Assembly (NCBI GenBank): GCA_046350115.1
Contig: JAXMAZ010000010.1
Coordinates: 124,001-188,000 of the forward strand
DNA length: 64,000 nucleotides
DNA from: JAXMAZ01 sp046350115
GTDB lineage: Bacteria > Planctomycetota > Planctomycetia > Gemmatales > Gemmataceae
Direction: 5' to 3'
The notes under the pieces were generated by a model. The model was given only the letters and a program-made list of their open reading frames with translations, did no database searches and had not been told where the DNA came from. A program made the position numbers and the translations under genes. Below, one piece after another: positions 16,294 through 24,969 of this stretch. Each line of letters opens with the position of its first letter. Position 1 is the first letter of the stretch.

Positions 16294-16722
16294 ATGTTCA
16301 TGAGGTCGCCCGTGTCTCATGGTGCCAGTGCGGAAGAGATCGCGGCGCAATTGTCCGAGGAACTCAGCGGCCGTGACGACGTAGTCGTAATCACCTCGCC
16401 GGTTTGGTCGCCAAACGTACGCACTCCTGCTGTCGTCGTCTGCGTCCAGCAAGCCTTTGACTCGGACGCTTGGGACGACACGTTCGACCTTTTAGAAAGA
16501 CTGCCTGTGGCCGAGGTCTTCTGGATCGACGCCACCGAACGGCGTGTCAACTGGTACGTAGCGTGCCAAGGTCGGTTGCGACCGATCAGGTTCAAGTGGA
16601 AGCACCCGAACCCGAAGCTCGGTGGCTATCTGGAATTTCTCGCAGACGGCAGAGTCGGCGTCTTCGTCCCGCCTCATGTCGTCTATAAGGCTCGCTATCA
16701 CGGGGACGAGTGGCCGCTGTGA
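16294..16722 (+). CDS. Hypothetical protein, lower GC than neighbours
   Basis: A 142-residue soluble protein of unknown function. Its codons use noticeably more A/T in third positions than the surrounding genes, suggesting recent acquisition or low expression. Motifs include SAEEIAAQLSEELSG, DDTFDLLERLPVAEVFWID and the C-terminal LADGRVGVFVPPHVVYKARY. The start has several in-frame ATG/GTG choices (16294, 16300, 16312); none has a strong site. It lies between the aminotransferase and, on the opposite strand, polX. Confidence 0.6.
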   Translation: MFMRSPVSHGASAEEIAAQLSEELSGRDDVVVITSPVWSPNVRTPAVVVCVQQAFDSDAWDDTFDLLERLPVAEVFWIDATERRVNWYVACQGRLRPIRFKWKHPNPKLGGYLEFLADGRVGVFVPPHVVYKARYHGDEWPL

Positions 16723-16733
16723 ATCTGTAGCAC

Positions 16734-18485
16734 TCACTTCACCCATGCCGCCTTGCGGCGGTCCAGCTCCTTCACCACCTCGGCCAGCGGGCGGGTGTTG
16801 AACACGTCGGCCGCGGTCAGCCAGCCGCGGCGGGCCACGTTCACCCCGAACGGCACCAGCTCCAGCTCCGCCGGGCTGTGGGCGTCCGGGTTGATGACGA
16901 TCGGCACCCCGGCCGCCTTCGCCCGCTTCACCCACGTCCAGTCCAGGTCGAGCCGGCTCGGCTGGGCGTTGATCTCGATCATCTTGCCGTGCTCGGCGGC
17001 CGCCCGGATCACCCGCTCCAGGTCGATCTTGTACCCCTCCCGCCGCAGCAGAAGCCGGCCGGTGGCGTGGCCGAGCATCGTCACCGCCGGGTGGGCCAGC
17101 GCCGTACAGACGCGGGCCGTCTGCTCCTCCTCGCTCATCCCGAACAGGGTGTGGACGCTGGCCACCACGTAGTCGAACCCGGCGAGCAGGTCGTCCGGGA
17201 AGTCGAGCGAGCCGTCCGCCAGGATGTCGCACTCGGTCCCTTTCAGGACACGGAAGCCTTTGAGCTTGGCGTTCAGGGCGTCGATCTCGGCCCACTGCGC
17301 CCGCACCCGGTCCGGGGACAGGCCGTTCGCCACGGTCAACGACTGGGAGTGGTCGCCGACCCCGAAGTACTCGTACCCGAGCGACTTCGCCGCCTGGGCC
17401 ATCTCTTTGAGCGTGCCCAGCCCGTCGGACGCGGTGGTGTGGTTGTGGAAGACACCGCGGATGTCGTCCGGCTCGACCAGCTTCGGGGCCGGGCGGGCCT
17501 CGGCCCACTCGACCTCGCCGGTGTCCTCCCGCATCTCCGGCGGGACGTAGTGCAGGTCGAGCGCCTTGTAGATGTCCGCCTCGGTCTTGGCCGCCACGCT
17601 CCGGGTGTCGCTCGCCAGGGCGTAGTCGTTCAGCCCCAGCCCGCGGTCGATGGCCCGCTGCCGCAGCCGGATGTTGTGGGCCTTGCTGCCGGTGAAGTGC
17701 AGGACGGCGAACGGGAACTGGTCGTCGCTCACCACCCGCAGGTCGGCCGCCAGGGTGATGGTCCGGCCGTCGAGCGGCAGGGCGGCGACCACGCTCGCCT
17801 TGGTCGGCCCCTGGCCCACCACCTGCTTGACCTCCGGCAGCTTGGCGAACGCGGCGGTGACGCTCCCCGGGTCGGCGGCGCTGGCGACGATGTCGATGTC
17901 CTTGGCCGTCTCCCGCCGCCGGCGGAGGCTGCCGCACAGCTCCGCCCGGATCACACCGGGCAGCTTCCGTACCCGCTCCAGCAGGGCCAAACCGAGCGGC
18001 AGCGCCTGGTCGATCCGCACCCGGTCGGCCACGGTGCCGAGGTACTTCACGCCTTCGAGCAGCTTCTGCTGGGTCTTCTCGCCGAACCCCTTCAGCCCGG
18101 CCACCTGACCCGCCTCGCACGCCGCCTGGAGCCTGGCCAGCGAGTCGACGCCCAGCACGTCGTACAGGGTTTTCGCCTTCTTCGGCCCGAGGCTCGGCAC
18201 CCGCAGCAGCTCGACCAGCCCGGCCGGCACTGACGCCCGCAGGTCGTCCAGGTACTTCAGCCGGCCGGTGCGGAGCAGCTCGCCGACCTTCTGGACGATG
18301 GCGTCCCCGACCCCGCGGACCTTGGACAGCGTGCCGTCGGCGACCATCTGGTTCAGGTCGCCGTCGAGCTGGGAGATGAGCCGGGCGGCGGTCGTGTACG
18401 CCCGGGTGCGGAAGTCGTTCTCCCCCTTCAGGGCGAGCAGGGTGCCGATCTCGTCCAGGGCGGCGGCGACTTCGTCTTTGGTCAT
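16734..18485 (-). CDS. polX: DNA polymerase X with PHP domain (PolX)
   Basis: A 583-residue family X DNA polymerase/3'-5' exonuclease for gap filling in base-excision repair. The N-terminal helix-hairpin-helix region is followed by the polymerase palm with CGSLRRRRETAKDIDIV (GS...DxD metal site, about residues 187-203), then RLRQRAIDRGLGLNDYAL. The C-terminal PHP nuclease starts at about 340 with FHNHTTASDG, then GVGDHSQSL, KGTECDI, SVHT, LAHPAVTMLGH and EINAQPSRLDLDW, all metal-ligand motifs. Length is standard. Downstream of a hairpin that separates it from the PseG-like gene on the same strand. Confidence 0.95.
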   Translation of the reverse strand: MTKDEVAAALDEIGTLLALKGENDFRTRAYTTAARLISQLDGDLNQMVADGTLSKVRGVGDAIVQKVGELLRTGRLKYLDDLRASVPAGLVELLRVPSLGPKKAKTLYDVLGVDSLARLQAACEAGQVAGLKGFGEKTQQKLLEGVKYLGTVADRVRIDQALPLGLALLERVRKLPGVIRAELCGSLRRRRETAKDIDIVASAADPGSVTAAFAKLPEVKQVVGQGPTKASVVAALPLDGRTITLAADLRVVSDDQFPFAVLHFTGSKAHNIRLRQRAIDRGLGLNDYALASDTRSVAAKTEADIYKALDLHYVPPEMREDTGEVEWAEARPAPKLVEPDDIRGVFHNHTTASDGLGTLKEMAQAAKSLGYEYFGVGDHSQSLTVANGLSPDRVRAQWAEIDALNAKLKGFRVLKGTECDILADGSLDFPDDLLAGFDYVVASVHTLFGMSEEEQTARVCTALAHPAVTMLGHATGRLLLRREGYKIDLERVIRAAAEHGKMIEINAQPSRLDLDWTWVKRAKAAGVPIVINPDAHSPAELELVPFGVNVARRGWLTAADVFNTRPLAEVVKELDRRKAAWVK

Positions 18486-18558
18486 CGGTCTGGCTCCGCG
18501 GGGCTGAGATCAGTGTAGTTGAAGTGAGGCGGGGACTGGAATGTGGGGTGGGGACGAA

Positions 18559-18588
18559 GAAGCCCACCCCCGTTGGGGTGGGCTTTGA
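18559..18588. terminator. Hairpin between the PseG-like gene and polX
   Basis: AAGCCCACCCC and GGGGTGGGCTT pair around a four-base loop. It lies downstream of the PseG-like gene (- strand) and upstream of the polX start. The run after the stem on the minus strand is TTCTTCG, a weak T-tract, so termination is probable but not certain. Confidence 0.65.
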
Positions 18589-18602
18589 AACTGCCACCTT
18601 AC

Positions 18603-19685
18603 TCACGCCGCCATCCGCGCCTCGACCAGCTTATTGAGCCGCGGCGTGTGGAGCACGATCTCCAGCCCGTTGACGATCCGGTCCCCGCCCCGGCCGTCGA
18701 TCAGGTTGCGGCCGCACCGGTTCATCCCGAGCCGCTCCATCGGGTCGTCCAGCACGATCCCGACCGCCTCGGCCAACTGCTCGAACGTCACGTCGGCGGC
18801 GGTGCCCAGGAACGTGCCGGCCCCCTCGTCGTCCAGCCGCTTGCCGTTCAGGTGGTGGTGCGGCTTGGTGGCCAGCACCAACTGCGGGATGCCGACGCAC
18901 GCCAGCTCCAGGCTCCAGGCGTCCCCCCCGGACAGGGCGACGTGCGCCCGGACTAGCCGGGTCATCAGCTCCTTCGGCTCGGTCACGACTTCCACCCGCC
19001 CGCCGCTGTCGGCCGCCAGGTCTTTCAGGTCGTGGTACTGCGGGTGGTGGGTCCGGCAGGCGACGCTCACCTTGTCCACCGCCGCCATCTCCAGCAGTTG
19101 GGTGGCGCGGAGCAGCGCCTGGTCGGCGTCGTCGTCCCCCATCGCCACCAGCGCCCGGAACGGGCCGGGCTGCTCGACCGCCCGGATCGTCCGCTGCCGG
19201 CGGAACAGCCCGCGGACCAGGGCGAACTTCCGGCCCAGGAGCAGGTGCGTGCCCCGCTCGTGCCGGTACGCCTTCTTCCCCGGGGCGAGCAGCGGGTTGA
19301 CCACGACCCCGCCGGGGAAGGTCAGCCCGGCGGTCGAGTCGATCACCAGCGCCGGGGCGCCCGCCCGCTCCAGCCCCCGCAGGTAGTCGGGGGTGACGCC
19401 CGACCCGGCGACGACGACGGCGGCGGCGTTCAGCCGGCGGGCCTCCCGGACGGTCGCGTCCACGTCCCCGGGCCGGCCCATCGGCACCTCGGCCGGCGCC
19501 CAGTCGTTGTTCCCCCGGTTGATCACCTGGGCCAGCGACAGAGGCTCCAGGTAGCTGAAGAAGTGCGTCCCCCGGCGGCGGCGCTGCAGCGCCGCGGCGA
19601 ACGCCAGGCACTGGTAGAACGGCTCCCAGCCGTGCTCCGGGGTGCCGTCACAGCGGAAAAGGATCGGCCCACGCTTTACATCCAT
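18603..19685 (-). CDS. PseG/SpsG-like nucleotide-sugar hydrolase or glycosyltransferase family protein
   Basis: A 360-residue GT-B-like protein. The N-terminus GPILFRCDGTPEHGWEPFYQCLAFAAAL resembles PseG (UDP-2,4-diacetamido-trideoxy-altrose hydrolase), where G-x-G-H-xxRC is usual, but the conserved His is shifted to EHGW, so function may differ. The C-terminal half has VALSGGDAWSLELACVGIPQLVL (about residues 272-294), a sugar-nucleotide-binding pattern shared by PseG, MurG and related enzymes. No pseB/C/F/I/H genes are near, so pseudaminic acid synthesis is not supported. It precedes polX on the same strand. Confidence 0.65.
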   Translation of the reverse strand: MDVKRGPILFRCDGTPEHGWEPFYQCLAFAAALQRRRRGTHFFSYLEPLSLAQVINRGNNDWAPAEVPMGRPGDVDATVREARRLNAAAVVVAGSGVTPDYLRGLERAGAPALVIDSTAGLTFPGGVVVNPLLAPGKKAYRHERGTHLLLGRKFALVRGLFRRQRTIRAVEQPGPFRALVAMGDDDADQALLRATQLLEMAAVDKVSVACRTHHPQYHDLKDLAADSGGRVEVVTEPKELMTRLVRAHVALSGGDAWSLELACVGIPQLVLATKPHHHLNGKRLDDEGAGTFLGTAADVTFEQLAEAVGIVLDDPMERLGMNRCGRNLIDGRGGDRIVNGLEIVLHTPRLNKLVEARMAA

Positions 19686-20084
19686 GTGCGCGTTCCCTCG
19701 CGGTCCGTGGCAGGGCGAGCGGCGGAGCGCGGCTCCGCCGGGATGGGGCGTCTGCCCTCGCAGTGCGTGCGACGGGACGGCGCCTCACGCGGCGGGGTCT
19801 AACCCGGCCGCTCGCCTGTTGATGTTTGAACCGGACGGTGCGAAAGGGATCGCCGGGTCTGCGACGTGGGAGCGTCAGGGGTGCGGGCGAATCCTTCTGT
19901 CGACACCTCTTCTCCGGCGGGGTCGGTCCGTGACCCCGATGTCACCGATGCCGTGGGTTCCGGTCCGCGGCGGTCGGCGGCCCGGTCGGGGGTTCCGAGT
20001 CCCCGGCCGAGCGGGCGGGATGGTAAGAGAAAATCGACGAAGCGGACAAGGCCATTTTCCCGGACCCTGCCGGTCGGGCAAACG

Positions 20085-20098
20085 GTTCCACGTGGAAC
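20085..20098. promoter_or_regulatory. parS: parS centromere site
   Basis: Exact 14-bp palindrome GTTCCACGTGGAAC, identical to the chromosomal parS form used by many bacteria (the GTTtCACGTGaaAC family). It lies 96 bases upstream of parB, in the 508-base gap 19686-20193. The rest of that gap holds only GC-rich sequence, including a partial inverted repeat of GGCGAGCGGC type (about 19720-19820); I see no gene there. ParB should load here and spread on neighbouring DNA. Confidence 0.9.
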
Positions 20099-20193
20099 GG
20101 CGGTTCGGCTTCCCCGGTCGGGCGGATTTGGTATGAGCCGAACTCGGAACCGGCGGCGTTGGGGACGACCGCCATCCGTAGGGGGACGAGCGC

Positions 20194-21060
20194 ATGGACG
20201 CGACCAAGGCCCGGCTCGGCCGGGGGCTGGACGCCCTGATCGGCGGCGGGGGGGGCGAACCCGGCCGGACCGGCACCGCCAAGGTGGACTCGATCAAGCC
20301 GAACCCGTACCAGCCGCGGAAGCGGTTCGGCGAGGACGAGCTGAAGCAACTGGCCGACAGCGTCAAAGCCCACGGCGTGTTGCAGCCGCTGGTCGTCCGG
20401 GCGGACGGGGACGGGTTCGTGCTGATCGCCGGCGAGCGGCGGCTGAAAGCCGCCCAGATGACGGGGCTGGCCGAGGTGCCGGTCCACGTCGTCGCGTTCG
20501 ACGACCAGCAGGTGTACGAGGCCGCACTGGTCGAGAACATCCAGCGGGCCGACCTGAACCCGATCGAGAAGGCGCTCGGGTTCAAGGACTACCTGGACCG
20601 GTACAAGCTGAGCCACGACCAGCTCGGGGCCAAGCTGGGTATCGACCGCTCCAGCGTCAGCAACCTGGTCGGCCTGCTCAGCCTGCCGGCCGACGTGCAG
20701 GACGCCGTCCGGCTCGGGCAGGTCAGCCTCGGCCACGCCAAGATCCTGAAAGGGCTGGGTGACGCCGACCGGCAGTCCGCCCTGTGCAAGCAGGTCATCC
20801 TCCAGAACCTGTCGGTCCACGCCCTGGACGCGCTGGTCAAGGAGCAGAAGGCGGCGGCCACCGCCGAGCCGAAGGCGGACCGGGAGCCGACCGCCAGGCC
20901 CGAGAAGACGGCCCACGTCGCCGGGCTGGAGAACGACCTGCGGCAGCGGTTCGCGGTCAAGGTGGAGATCAAGCTGAAGGCGAAGGAGAAGGGGCAGATC
21001 GTCATCGGGTTCGACTCGAACGACGACTTCGAGCGGATCATCGCCGCCCTCAAGAACTGA
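20194..21060 (+). CDS. parB: Chromosome-partitioning protein ParB
   Basis: A 288-residue ParB/Spo0J protein, a CTP-binding clamp that loads at parS. The N-terminus has RLGRGLDALIGG, the residues that contact ParA. The CTPase domain has NPYQPRKRF (about 31-39), IAGERRLKAA (about 77-86, the GERRxRA CTP loop) and ENIQRADLNPIEKA (about 112-125). The helix-turn-helix is LGIDRSSVSNLVGLLSLP. The C-terminal dimerisation segment ends FERIIAALKN. A parS site lies 96 bases upstream. ParA is not next to it, which is unusual. Confidence 0.95.
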   Translation: MDATKARLGRGLDALIGGGGGEPGRTGTAKVDSIKPNPYQPRKRFGEDELKQLADSVKAHGVLQPLVVRADGDGFVLIAGERRLKAAQMTGLAEVPVHVVAFDDQQVYEAALVENIQRADLNPIEKALGFKDYLDRYKLSHDQLGAKLGIDRSSVSNLVGLLSLPADVQDAVRLGQVSLGHAKILKGLGDADRQSALCKQVILQNLSVHALDALVKEQKAAATAEPKADREPTARPEKTAHVAGLENDLRQRFAVKVEIKLKAKEKGQIVIGFDSNDDFERIIAALKN

Positions 21061-21153
21061 CCCCCGACCGCACCAACCGTCCCGCCCGCCGGCCGCCCGG
21101 TGGGCGGCGTCGTTTCCGGGTGGTATCCTGAGGGCACCCCCGGGGTTCGCGCC

Positions 21154-21660
21154 ATGCTCCTCACCTGCCTCGCCCTCGCCCTGGCCGTCGCCGACGACCC
21201 GATCGGCCCGACCCACTCGCCGGACGGCCGGTACACCGTCCACTTCCCGAAGCCGCCCAAGACCGAGGCGAAGGAGCTGGCCGTCGGCAACGGGGTGACG
21301 GTGCCGGTCGTCACCGCCAAGGCCGACGGCCCGGACAAGCTGGTGTACGCGGTGGTGTACGCCGACTACCCGCCGGAGTTCCGGGACGTGCCGGCGGACA
21401 AGCTGCTGGCCGGCGCGCGAGACGGGCTGAAAGGGAAGGACGGCGTCCTCGTCCGCAACCAGCCGACCACCTTCGGCGAGGACAAGCTGCCGGCCCGGGA
21501 GGTGACGGTGGAGGCCGGCCGGGGCGCCCGCTACGCCGTCCGGGCGGTGCTCGTCCTGTCCGGCACCCGGCTGTACCAGGTGATGGTGACCGGCCCGAAG
21601 GACGCCATCGGCAAGAAGTCGGCGGACGAGTTCATCCGGTCGTTCAAGCTGGACCGGTGA
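21154..21660 (+). CDS. Secreted protein of unknown function
   Basis: A 168-residue protein with a short signal peptide (MLLTCLALALAVADDPI). The mature part reads HSPDGRYTVHFPKPPKTEAK and later SADEFIRSFKLDR, a pattern seen in exported proteins that start with a beta-hairpin sensing or binding module and end with a helix. The FTI/YTVxFPxxP opening is common in many planctomycete secreted proteins, but no activity is known. The start at 21154 is chosen for the signal peptide; a TATCCT box at 21124-21129 gives a short leader. Confidence 0.7.
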   Translation: MLLTCLALALAVADDPIGPTHSPDGRYTVHFPKPPKTEAKELAVGNGVTVPVVTAKADGPDKLVYAVVYADYPPEFRDVPADKLLAGARDGLKGKDGVLVRNQPTTFGEDKLPAREVTVEAGRGARYAVRAVLVLSGTRLYQVMVTGPKDAIGKKSADEFIRSFKLDR

Positions 21661-21709
21661 ACCCGGTCGGGCTACCGGGTGTCCGGGTTGGCAGCTATGA
21701 TGTGCCGGA

Positions 21710-21783
21710 CGGGGTGTAGCTCAGCTTGGTAGAGCGCTTGCCTTGGGCGCAAGAGGTCGTCGGTTCGAATCCGGCCACCCCGA
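21710..21783 (+). tRNA. tRNA-Pro (anticodon UGG)
   Basis: 74 bases, folding as a class I tRNA. Acceptor CGGGGTG/CACCCCG pairs fully, D-stem GCTC/GAGC, anticodon stem CTTGC/GCAAG with loop CTTGGGC (anticodon TGG), T-arm GTCGG-TTCGAAT-CCGGC, discriminator A. CCA is not encoded. A TATGAT -10-like box sits at 21696-21701, eight bases upstream of the mature 5' end. Confidence 0.97.
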
Positions 21784-21882
21784 CTCGACCGCCCCCTGCG
21801 GGGCGACACTTCCGCCTCCCCGTTTTCCGCCCCCGGCGACTATCATCAGGCCGTATCCCGACCGTGCCCCGGAGGCGGACCG

Positions 21883-22404
21883 ATGGCCGACGACCTGCTC
21901 AGCGGGTTCGACGAAGCCCACCCCGAGCCGGGCCTCCCGCCGCAGTTCCTGGAAGACGGCCTGCTCGAAGGGTATCTGGCCAGCCCGCCGACCGAGGGGG
22001 AGGTCCGCGAGGTGCGGGAGCGGTCCCCGCACCTGGACCCGGCCAACTGGGCGATGCCGGCCCGGCCGCTGCCCCCGTCCTACAAGGCGTTCCTGGCCCG
22101 GTCGAACGGCGGCACCTTCGTGACCGGCGATCGCGAGTTCCAGATGCTCCGAGCGGAGGAGCTGCGGGAGTACCTGTTCCTGTACGAGTGGCCGGAGACG
22201 ATGCCCGGGGCGGTGCCGTTCGCCCTGGACGGGGGCGGCGGGTTCTACCTGTTCGACATGTCCGAGCCGGCGGACGCGGCCGGCGAGTACCCGGTCCTGT
22301 GGGCCAACGGCGGTTCGCTCACCTTCGACGACACCGTGTACCTCGGCTGGTCGCTGGCGGACGTGCTGCGGGACGGCCGGCGGCCGGACGTTAACCGGGG
22401 TTAA
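21883..22404 (+). CDS. SMI1/KNR4 (SUKH) family protein
   Basis: A 173-residue SUKH-superfamily protein. The core begins at about residue 55 with AMPARPLPPSYKAFLARSNGG, the typical PxxYxxFLxxxNGG helix-turn, and continues with VPFALDGGGGFYLFDM (about 113-128), the GGGGxYxFD strand pair. SUKH proteins are mostly immunity proteins against polymorphic nuclease toxins, or cell-wall linked regulators. No toxin gene is adjacent, so its role is open. It starts 99 bases after the tRNA-Pro. Confidence 0.85.
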   Translation: MADDLLSGFDEAHPEPGLPPQFLEDGLLEGYLASPPTEGEVREVRERSPHLDPANWAMPARPLPPSYKAFLARSNGGTFVTGDREFQMLRAEELREYLFLYEWPETMPGAVPFALDGGGGFYLFDMSEPADAAGEYPVLWANGGSLTFDDTVYLGWSLADVLRDGRRPDVNRG

Positions 22405-22521
22405 CGTCGGAATCCCGGTCAGGGCGGAAAACTGAGATCGCGTCCGGAACGGTTTGCCGTCGCCCCGGGGGCCAGCCGGCGGGTATGGTGTGGTTGGCAA
22501 ACCAATCGCCCGGACGGAACC

Positions 22522-23346
22522 ATGAACCGCCGCACCTTCCTCCGAACCGCCGTGTACGGGACCGCCGCCGCCGGGGTGCTCGGCGGGGCCGGGTACGGCC
22601 TCTCCGAAACGACCGCCCTCACCGTCGACCGGCAAACGATCCCGGTGCCGAACCTGCCGCCCGCCTTCCGCGGGGTGCGGGTGGCGTTCGTCACGGACGT
22701 CCACCACGGGCCATTCGCGTCCGAGGAGTACGTCGCCGGGGTGGTGCGGACGACCCTCGCCGTGGACCCGGACCTGATCGTGCTCGGCGGGGACTACAAC
22801 CACGCGGACAAGAAGTACATCGCCCCGTGCTTCGACCTGCTCAAGCCGCTGGCCGCCCCGCTCGGCGTGTACGGGGTGATGGGCAACCACGACCACTGGC
22901 GGGGGACGCAGGCCACCCGGGACGGGATGAAGCGGGCCGGGGTGGAGGAACTGACCGACCGCGGGGTCTGGCTGCGGCGGGGCGGCGACCGGCTCCGGCT
23001 GGCCGGGGTGGACGACCTGTGGACCGGCCGGCCGGACGTGCCCGCCGCCGTCGGCGACGCCACCGCGACCGACGCCGTCGTGCTGGTCAGCCACAACCCG
23101 GACCTGGCCGAGACGCTGACCGACCGGCGGGTCGGGCTGGTGCTGAGCGGGCACACCCACGGCGGGCAGGTGGTGGTGCCGGGGTACGGGCCGCCGGTGG
23201 TGCCCAGTCAGTACGGGAAGAAGTACGCCCACGGGCTGGTGGAGGCGCCGGCCACCCGGGTGTACGTGTCCGCCGGGACCGGCATGTCCGGGCTGGCCGT
23301 CCGGGCGAACTGTCGGCCGGAGGTCAACCTGATTACACTCACCTGA
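22522..23346 (+). CDS. Tat-exported metallophosphoesterase (YkuE-like)
   Basis: A 274-residue calcineurin-like phosphoesterase. The N-terminus MNRRTFLRTAVYGTAAAG is a twin-arginine signal (RRTFL). Metal-ligand motifs are VTDVHHG (about 57-63, DxH), GGDYNH (about 92-97, GDxxx), GNHDHW (about 120-125), SHNPD (about 192) and SGHTHGGQ (about 213-220). The set matches YkuE-type bis-metal enzymes acting on phospholipid or UDP-sugar substrates outside the membrane. A TATGGT box lies about 36 bases before the start. Confidence 0.92.
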   Translation: MNRRTFLRTAVYGTAAAGVLGGAGYGLSETTALTVDRQTIPVPNLPPAFRGVRVAFVTDVHHGPFASEEYVAGVVRTTLAVDPDLIVLGGDYNHADKKYIAPCFDLLKPLAAPLGVYGVMGNHDHWRGTQATRDGMKRAGVEELTDRGVWLRRGGDRLRLAGVDDLWTGRPDVPAAVGDATATDAVVLVSHNPDLAETLTDRRVGLVLSGHTHGGQVVVPGYGPPVVPSQYGKKYAHGLVEAPATRVYVSAGTGMSGLAVRANCRPEVNLITLT

Positions 23347-23398
23347 GCCGGCCCGGCTGCGGGTCCGGCCTCGCCCACGACCCTGCTCGGAGCCTGCC

Positions 23399-23827
23399 AT
23401 GCGTACCGCCGCCATCCTCACTTTGACGGTCGGCCTGTCCGCCCTGACCGCCGCCCCCGAGTCCGCCGCCGACCCGCTCGTCGGCAAGTGGGAGGCGGTC
23501 TCCGTGCTCCGCGGCGACGTGCCGGACAAGGACAACCTGCGGTCCGTCCGGGAACACACCGACGGCGGGCGGTACACGATCACCCCGGCCCCGGGGAGCA
23601 AAAGCCCGAAGGTCGAGGGGACGTACACGGTAGACCAGACCAAGTCGCCGGCCCACGTCAACTTCAAGCCGACCACCGGCCGGTACAAGGACCGCACCCT
23701 GCTCGGCCTGTATAAGGTCGAGGGGGGGGTGCTGACCATCATCTTTGCCGATCCGGGCAACCCGCGGCCGACCGACTTCGAGCCGCACCCGGACTGCATC
23801 CTGTGGGTTCATAAGAAGATCAAGTGA
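23399..23827 (+). CDS. Secreted TIGR03067-domain protein, copy 1
   Basis: A 142-residue exported protein (signal MRTAAILTLTVGLSALTAAP). The lipocalin-like TIGR03067 domain of planctomycetes runs from LVGKWEAVSVLRGD through VEGTYTVDQTKSPAHVNFKP to LLGLYKVEGGVLTIIFADPG and RPTDFEPHP. The family is expanded in Planctomycetes and its ligand is unknown. It is followed 43 bases later by a paralogue with the same architecture. Confidence 0.85.
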   Translation: MRTAAILTLTVGLSALTAAPESAADPLVGKWEAVSVLRGDVPDKDNLRSVREHTDGGRYTITPAPGSKSPKVEGTYTVDQTKSPAHVNFKPTTGRYKDRTLLGLYKVEGGVLTIIFADPGNPRPTDFEPHPDCILWVHKKIK

Positions 23828-23870
23828 GCCGACGCCGCCGGCGTCGCCCACCCCGCAAACGGAGTCCCAG

Positions 23871-24284
23871 ATGCCAGCGCTCGTACTCGCGGCCGTGACC
23901 GGCCTCCTCCTCACCGCCACGACCGCCGACCCCGTGGTCGGCAAGTGGCAGACCGTGTCCGTCACCCGCGGGGACACGCCCGACCCCGGGCTGAAAGGGG
24001 CTGTCCGGGAGCACACGGCCGACGGCAAGTACAAGATCACCCCCGCGGCCGGCAGCAAGTCGCCGGCGGTCGAGGGGACGTACAAGCTGGACCCGACCAA
24101 GTCGCCGGCCCACATCGACATGAAACCGGCCGCCGGCCGGTACAAGGACCGCACCCTGCAGGGGATCTACAAGGTCGAGGGGGACGTGCTGACGATCGCG
24201 TTCGCCGAGCCGGGCCAGCCGCGGCCGGCCGACTTCGAGCCGCGGCCGGACCGGGTGGTCGCGGTCCACAAGAAGGGGAAGTAG
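23871..24284 (+). CDS. Secreted TIGR03067-domain protein, copy 2
   Basis: A 137-residue tandem paralogue of the upstream gene, with signal MPALVLAAVTGLLLTATTA. The cores align almost without gaps: VVGKWQTVSVTRGDTPD, VEGTYKLDPTKSPAHIDMKP, LQGIYKVEGDVLTIAFAEPG, RPADFEPRPD. The start at 23871 gives the signal peptide; the frame is open further up only because of the paralogue's coding bias. A recent tandem duplication is the simplest reading. Confidence 0.85.
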   Translation: MPALVLAAVTGLLLTATTADPVVGKWQTVSVTRGDTPDPGLKGAVREHTADGKYKITPAAGSKSPAVEGTYKLDPTKSPAHIDMKPAAGRYKDRTLQGIYKVEGDVLTIAFAEPGQPRPADFEPRPDRVVAVHKKGK

Positions 24285-24293
24285 ATGGGCAAC

Positions 24294-24351
24294 TAGCCCG
24301 ACGCGCAAGCGAGGGCAACAAACACCCTCGCTCGCGCGTCGGGCTGGTGGG
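24294..24351. repeat. Palindromic repeat, family B (AGCCCGACGCGC...), copy 1
   Basis: TAGCCCGACGCGCAAGCGAGGG and CCCTCGCTCGCGCGTCGGGCT face each other across about 14 bases, with one mismatch. It separates two convergent genes, the TIGR03067 copy 2 and Uma2, so it could act as a two-way terminator. A second copy lies at 29.34 kb. Confidence 0.8.
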
Positions 24352-24969
24352 TCACGCCGACCACGTGCGGCCGGTCGGCGGGTGGGTCACTTCGATCCGC
24401 GGCCGGTCGGTGCCAGGGGACAGGCGGAAGGTGAGCGGGACGACGCCGCTCGTCAGCAGTTGCGGATTCGCCAGGTCCGAGCGGCCGGCGGACACCAGCT
24501 TCCCACCGACCAGCCCGAACAACTCCAGATACCACGGGTCGCGGTGGACGATCAGCACCTCCCGAGTGCTCACAGACTCGTAGAAACCGAATTTCGCTCT
24601 CGGCTTCTCCCCCGGACTGATGATCTCGACCAGGAAGTCCGGCCCGCCTTGCCAGTGGGTGCCGTGGTTGACCGCCGGGTTCGTCGCCAGATAAACGACC
24701 AGGTCCGGGCCGCGGTAGTTCTGGTCCCATCCGGTCGCCCGGTCGCTGATGTTCACGCCGGCGAACACCTGACCGAGTCCCGGGCCGATGACCGCTTCCA
24801 GGAACGGCGCCCCGAGCAGGAATTGAATCTGCTGGTGCTCGTTGTTAGGTAGCGGTGGCACGACCAGCCTCCCGTTCCAGACCTCATCCCAGTGGTCGTT
24901 CCCTTCCGCCGCCCGACGGGCCGCGAACTCGCTCGCTTTGAGCGGATCGAGGATCAGCACGCCGTTCAC
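24352..24969 (-). CDS. Uma2-family putative endonuclease (DUF820)
   Basis: A 205-residue PD-(D/E)XK-fold protein. Core motifs are NNEHQQIQFLLGAP (about residues 42-55), YRGPDLVVYLA (about 85-95, the catalytic Asp), DFLVEIISPGEKPRAK (about 110-125, ExxSP then Lys) and YESVSTREVLIVHRDPWYLEL (about 129-149). Uma2 genes are highly amplified in planctomycetes and cyanobacteria, and their role is unproven. The start codon overlaps the stop of the preceding PVC cytochrome gene (ATGA), so the two are co-transcribed and translationally coupled. Confidence 0.88.
   Translation of the reverse strand: MNGVLILDPLKASEFAARRAAEGNDHWDEVWNGRLVVPPLPNNEHQQIQFLLGAPFLEAVIGPGLGQVFAGVNISDRATGWDQNYRGPDLVVYLATNPAVNHGTHWQGGPDFLVEIISPGEKPRAKFGFYESVSTREVLIVHRDPWYLELFGLVGGKLVSAGRSDLANPQLLTSGVVPLTFRLSPGTDRPRIEVTHPPTGRTWSA

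Noticed and set aside
18603..19685. Pseudaminic-acid pathway enzyme PseG
   Set aside because: The fold fits, but the conserved His position differs and no other pathway genes are near, so I did not name the gene.
21710..22404. tRNA-Pro as attachment site of an integrated element, because a SUKH gene follows
   Set aside because: No integrase, no repeat of the tRNA 3' end downstream, and codon use of the following genes matches the rest of the window.
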